Assembly (NCBI GenBank): GCA_037951105.1
Contig: JBAMJV010010660.1
Span: 22,973 to 86,972 of the forward strand
Direction: 5' to 3'
Length of the DNA stretch: 64,000 nucleotides
Origin: Echinarachnius parma
Taxonomy: Eukaryota; Echinodermata; Echinoidea; Clypeasteroida; Echinarachniidae
The position numbers and the translations under genes are program-made. How positions within the stretch are numbered: position 1 is the stretch's first letter; the number at the start of each line of letters is the position of its first letter. Under the pieces are notes generated by a model. The model was not told the origin of the DNA. It ran no database searches and was given only the letters and a program-made list of their open reading frames with translations. Positions 46,185-64,000 of this stretch are shown one piece after another.

Positions 46185-46676
46185 TAGATAGATCTTTGAC
46201 TGCGTGCAGTCAAAAAGATGCCTCCGCCCAAATTAACTTGCACTGAATTAATTCTGTAAGCTCAATTTTGATGGTAATTCATCAACCAAATATTGAGATA
46301 TCACAATTAGGAGCTATTTTTCGCATATATAATGAGTCCTGTGACCTTGACCTTTGACCTCATGATCCAAAAATTGTATGGCTACATTGGCTTCCAAAGA
46401 TAAATTCAGGTACCAAGTTTGAATGAAATCGACATTCAGTTCTCGAGATTTTGCCATTACAAGCTATTTTTGCAGATATATTGAGCCATTTGACCATGAC
46501 CATTAACCTTATGACCGCCGAAATCTAATCAGATCATTGTCACCCCAATATGTACACTCATACCAAGTTTGAAATTGATCAGTCAACCGGTTCTTGCGAG
46601 AATGAAAACGGGACGGATGGACGGATGACCCCAAAACATAATGCCTCCGACTACTTTGTTGGCAGAGGCATAAAAA
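46185..46676. mobile_element. HINE/pearl-like repeat, copy 1
   Basis: It starts ACTAGATAGATC, then the hairpin TTTGACTGCGTGCAGTCAAA and ATGCCTCCGCC. Two core units follow with GTGACCTTGACCTTTGACCT, then an ACGGACGGA-type microsatellite and the mirrored end GGCAGAGGCAT. The terminal hairpin, sub-terminal inverted repeats, tandem core and microsatellite recall Helentron-derived DINE/HINE elements and bivalve pearl repeats. Confidence 0.65.
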
Positions 46677-47491
46677 AGTATGACCTGCAGAGAAAATTAC
46701 AAGATAAGCAGGTGCAGCCGATACACACAAATAAGAACATCAATATTGAAATGTGCCCGGGTTATACCACACATTAAAAATATTCAAGCACACAAATAAT
46801 CACCAACTCCAAAATCAATGAGTATATCTGGACATGAAAGAAGATAGTAGCTTTCAGAATCGTTTGTTGCAATTCAAGGACTTCTACAAAAACTTTCTGG
46901 TAGCTGCAAACAAGAAGACAGGATAAGCAGCTTCAGATGATGAATAATATCTCTCCACATTGTTTACACACAAAAAATCCATTAAAATTGGAACGTGGTT
47001 AGACCATACATGAAATATACAATAGTACGCAAATAATCAGCGACTACATGTCGATGAGCAGATAATAGACAAGAAGGAAGATACAGTTAAAGTAAGGCCT
47101 GTAAAGTTTCCAACTCCACGAAAATTACTTGGAGCTTCCTCGTTTCTCTTCTACCGTGTTGTTTAGCTTATGGTAAGAGAAGAATAAAATAGGGTTAGAT
47201 TTTTTCAAATGCCCATTTAGTATGACAATATCTATCATTCAGCTCAAAAGCGTTAACAAACGGTCATAAACCTCATAACCGTCCGTTGTAAAAGCTGACG
47301 CATATTTTCCGCTTTTTTTTTCAATGAAACTTTCACACATCATTTGGACATATCTTACAATCTTCAGAATTTTGTGTTGCAATCGGAGGACCGTTACAAA
47401 TATTTTTTTTTGGTGGCAGCTTCAATGAGCAGATAATGTTCAAGAAAGAAGGTAGAAATGGTCAGAACTGTGCGTTGCAATTCGAGGACTG
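46677..47491. repeat. KMO 3' flank with repeated relics of the last exon
   Basis: The stretch TTGCAATTCGAGGACTGCTA to GTGGCAGC, which spans the KMO stop codon (47474-47520), recurs in diverged form at 47374-47428 and 46865-46908. Neighbouring words (GAGCAGATAATGTTCAAGAA / GAGCAGATAATAGACAAGAA) repeat too. Serial tandem duplication is the simplest reading. No separate gene. Confidence 0.65.
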
Positions 47492-63388
<15,897 letters not shown>

Positions 63389-63560
63389 CTTCCGAAAATC
63401 GAGCTCGTTCGAACTTTGAGAAGAAAGTTTTTGAGCGGAGCGGTTCTCGCTAGCTCGCCACCACCAGATAGTCCGAGATATCAGCCAATGTTGCGCGCGA
63501 TCGATCGACGGCGGCGCGCGCGCGCGAGAGTTCTTTCATGATTGTGTTTCTCCCATCCAT
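63389..63560 (-). promoter_or_regulatory. KMO upstream region, GC-rich
   Basis: Just above the ATG the sequence turns CpG-rich, with GCGCGATCGATCG and a CGCGCGCGCGCG run near 63515-63527, unlike the AT-rich surroundings. It probably holds the 5' untranslated region and promoter. No TATA box or transcription start could be assigned. Confidence 0.4.
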
Positions 63561-63619
63561 AACGAGGTGGATTTTTCTGTCTTGAGTCAATCGCGAAAGT
63601 TTCGTAATGTAGAATTACC

Positions 63620-64000
63620 GGGTGGCCCAGAAAAAACAAACACGAAATGAAAGGGACGAGCGAAATTATATATTGTGACAAATATTTGTTGCGGTTTCAA
63701 ATTTGTCAGAATTATTACACAAAAGTGGCCTCTGTCAGAAATTAACCTATTGACTGCGGGTCCTGTAAACTACTTTTACTAGTACCTAGAAAAACTTACG
63801 CATGATACGCTCGAGCCTCGACGGGATCGAGGGGGAGGCGGGGGGGGGGGGGGGGGGCTAACAGCCCCCCGATGTTCTTAAAACGGGGACATTCGGGAAA
63901 TAGACATCCACACATTCTGACAGCTATATCATACATAAATCAAGCAACCTCAGATCAGTATTCGGGCAAGAGGGTGTCATATTTATTCCGTCATTAAATG
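63620..64000. other. Window-end intergenic with repeat fragments
   Basis: GGTGGCCCAGAAAAAACAAA near 63622 resembles the end of the element at 10361 (GTGTCCCAGAAAAAAACGAA). A 17-base G run lies near 63841-63857, followed by CCCC. No gene seen. Confidence 0.5.

Overview
This is animal nuclear DNA: two long spliced genes on the minus strand with GT-AG introns, set in AT-rich sequence full of transposons. The miniature elements, CR1/L2-like retroposons, pearl/HINE-like repeats and palindromic minisatellites suggest a marine invertebrate, perhaps an echinoderm or another invertebrate deuterostome. No single feature settles the organism.

Layout. (1) 1-6889: a Ty3/gypsy-type LTR retrotransposon on the minus strand. 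It is internally deleted and frameshifted, but its LTRs are almost identical. (2) 6890-13825: a CR1/L2-like retroposon 3' end on the plus strand, interrupted by the LTR element, by an unclassified ~0.9 kb insert and by a ~5 kb foldback transposon. The foldback itself carries further insertions, one of them at TTAA. (3) 13826-17000: palindromic miniature elements and a cluster of the self-complementary motif CCAACGTTGG. (4) 17829-23807: a tandemly duplicated block. Each copy holds the 3' end of a second gypsy-type pol and a 60-bp satellite array. (5) 24316-40805: a complete 25-exon gene of the TMEM145/GPR180 seven-transmembrane family (1319 codons plus stop). It has a signal peptide, an ectodomain, seven membrane segments and a very long tail built from exons that all join in phase 0. 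A near-complete CR1/L2-like retroposon sits in intron 14. (6) 40806-47491: intergenic miniature elements. (7) 47492-63388: a complete 12-exon kynurenine 3-monooxygenase gene (KMO, 465 aa). It contains decayed or potentially usable copies of parts of exons 7, 11 and 12, and a ~4 kb intron segment with a recurring 16-bp motif.

The two genes share a strand and are about 6.7 kb apart. Nothing in the sequence suggests a shared function: KMO is a mitochondrial enzyme of tryptophan breakdown, and the TMEM145-like protein is a secretory-pathway membrane protein. Exon models were built by hand from splice sites, reading-frame continuity and remembered family features, with no alignment or transcript data. 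Most very long open frames in 18.7-23.8 kb are products of a 60-bp (20-codon) satellite and are not genes.
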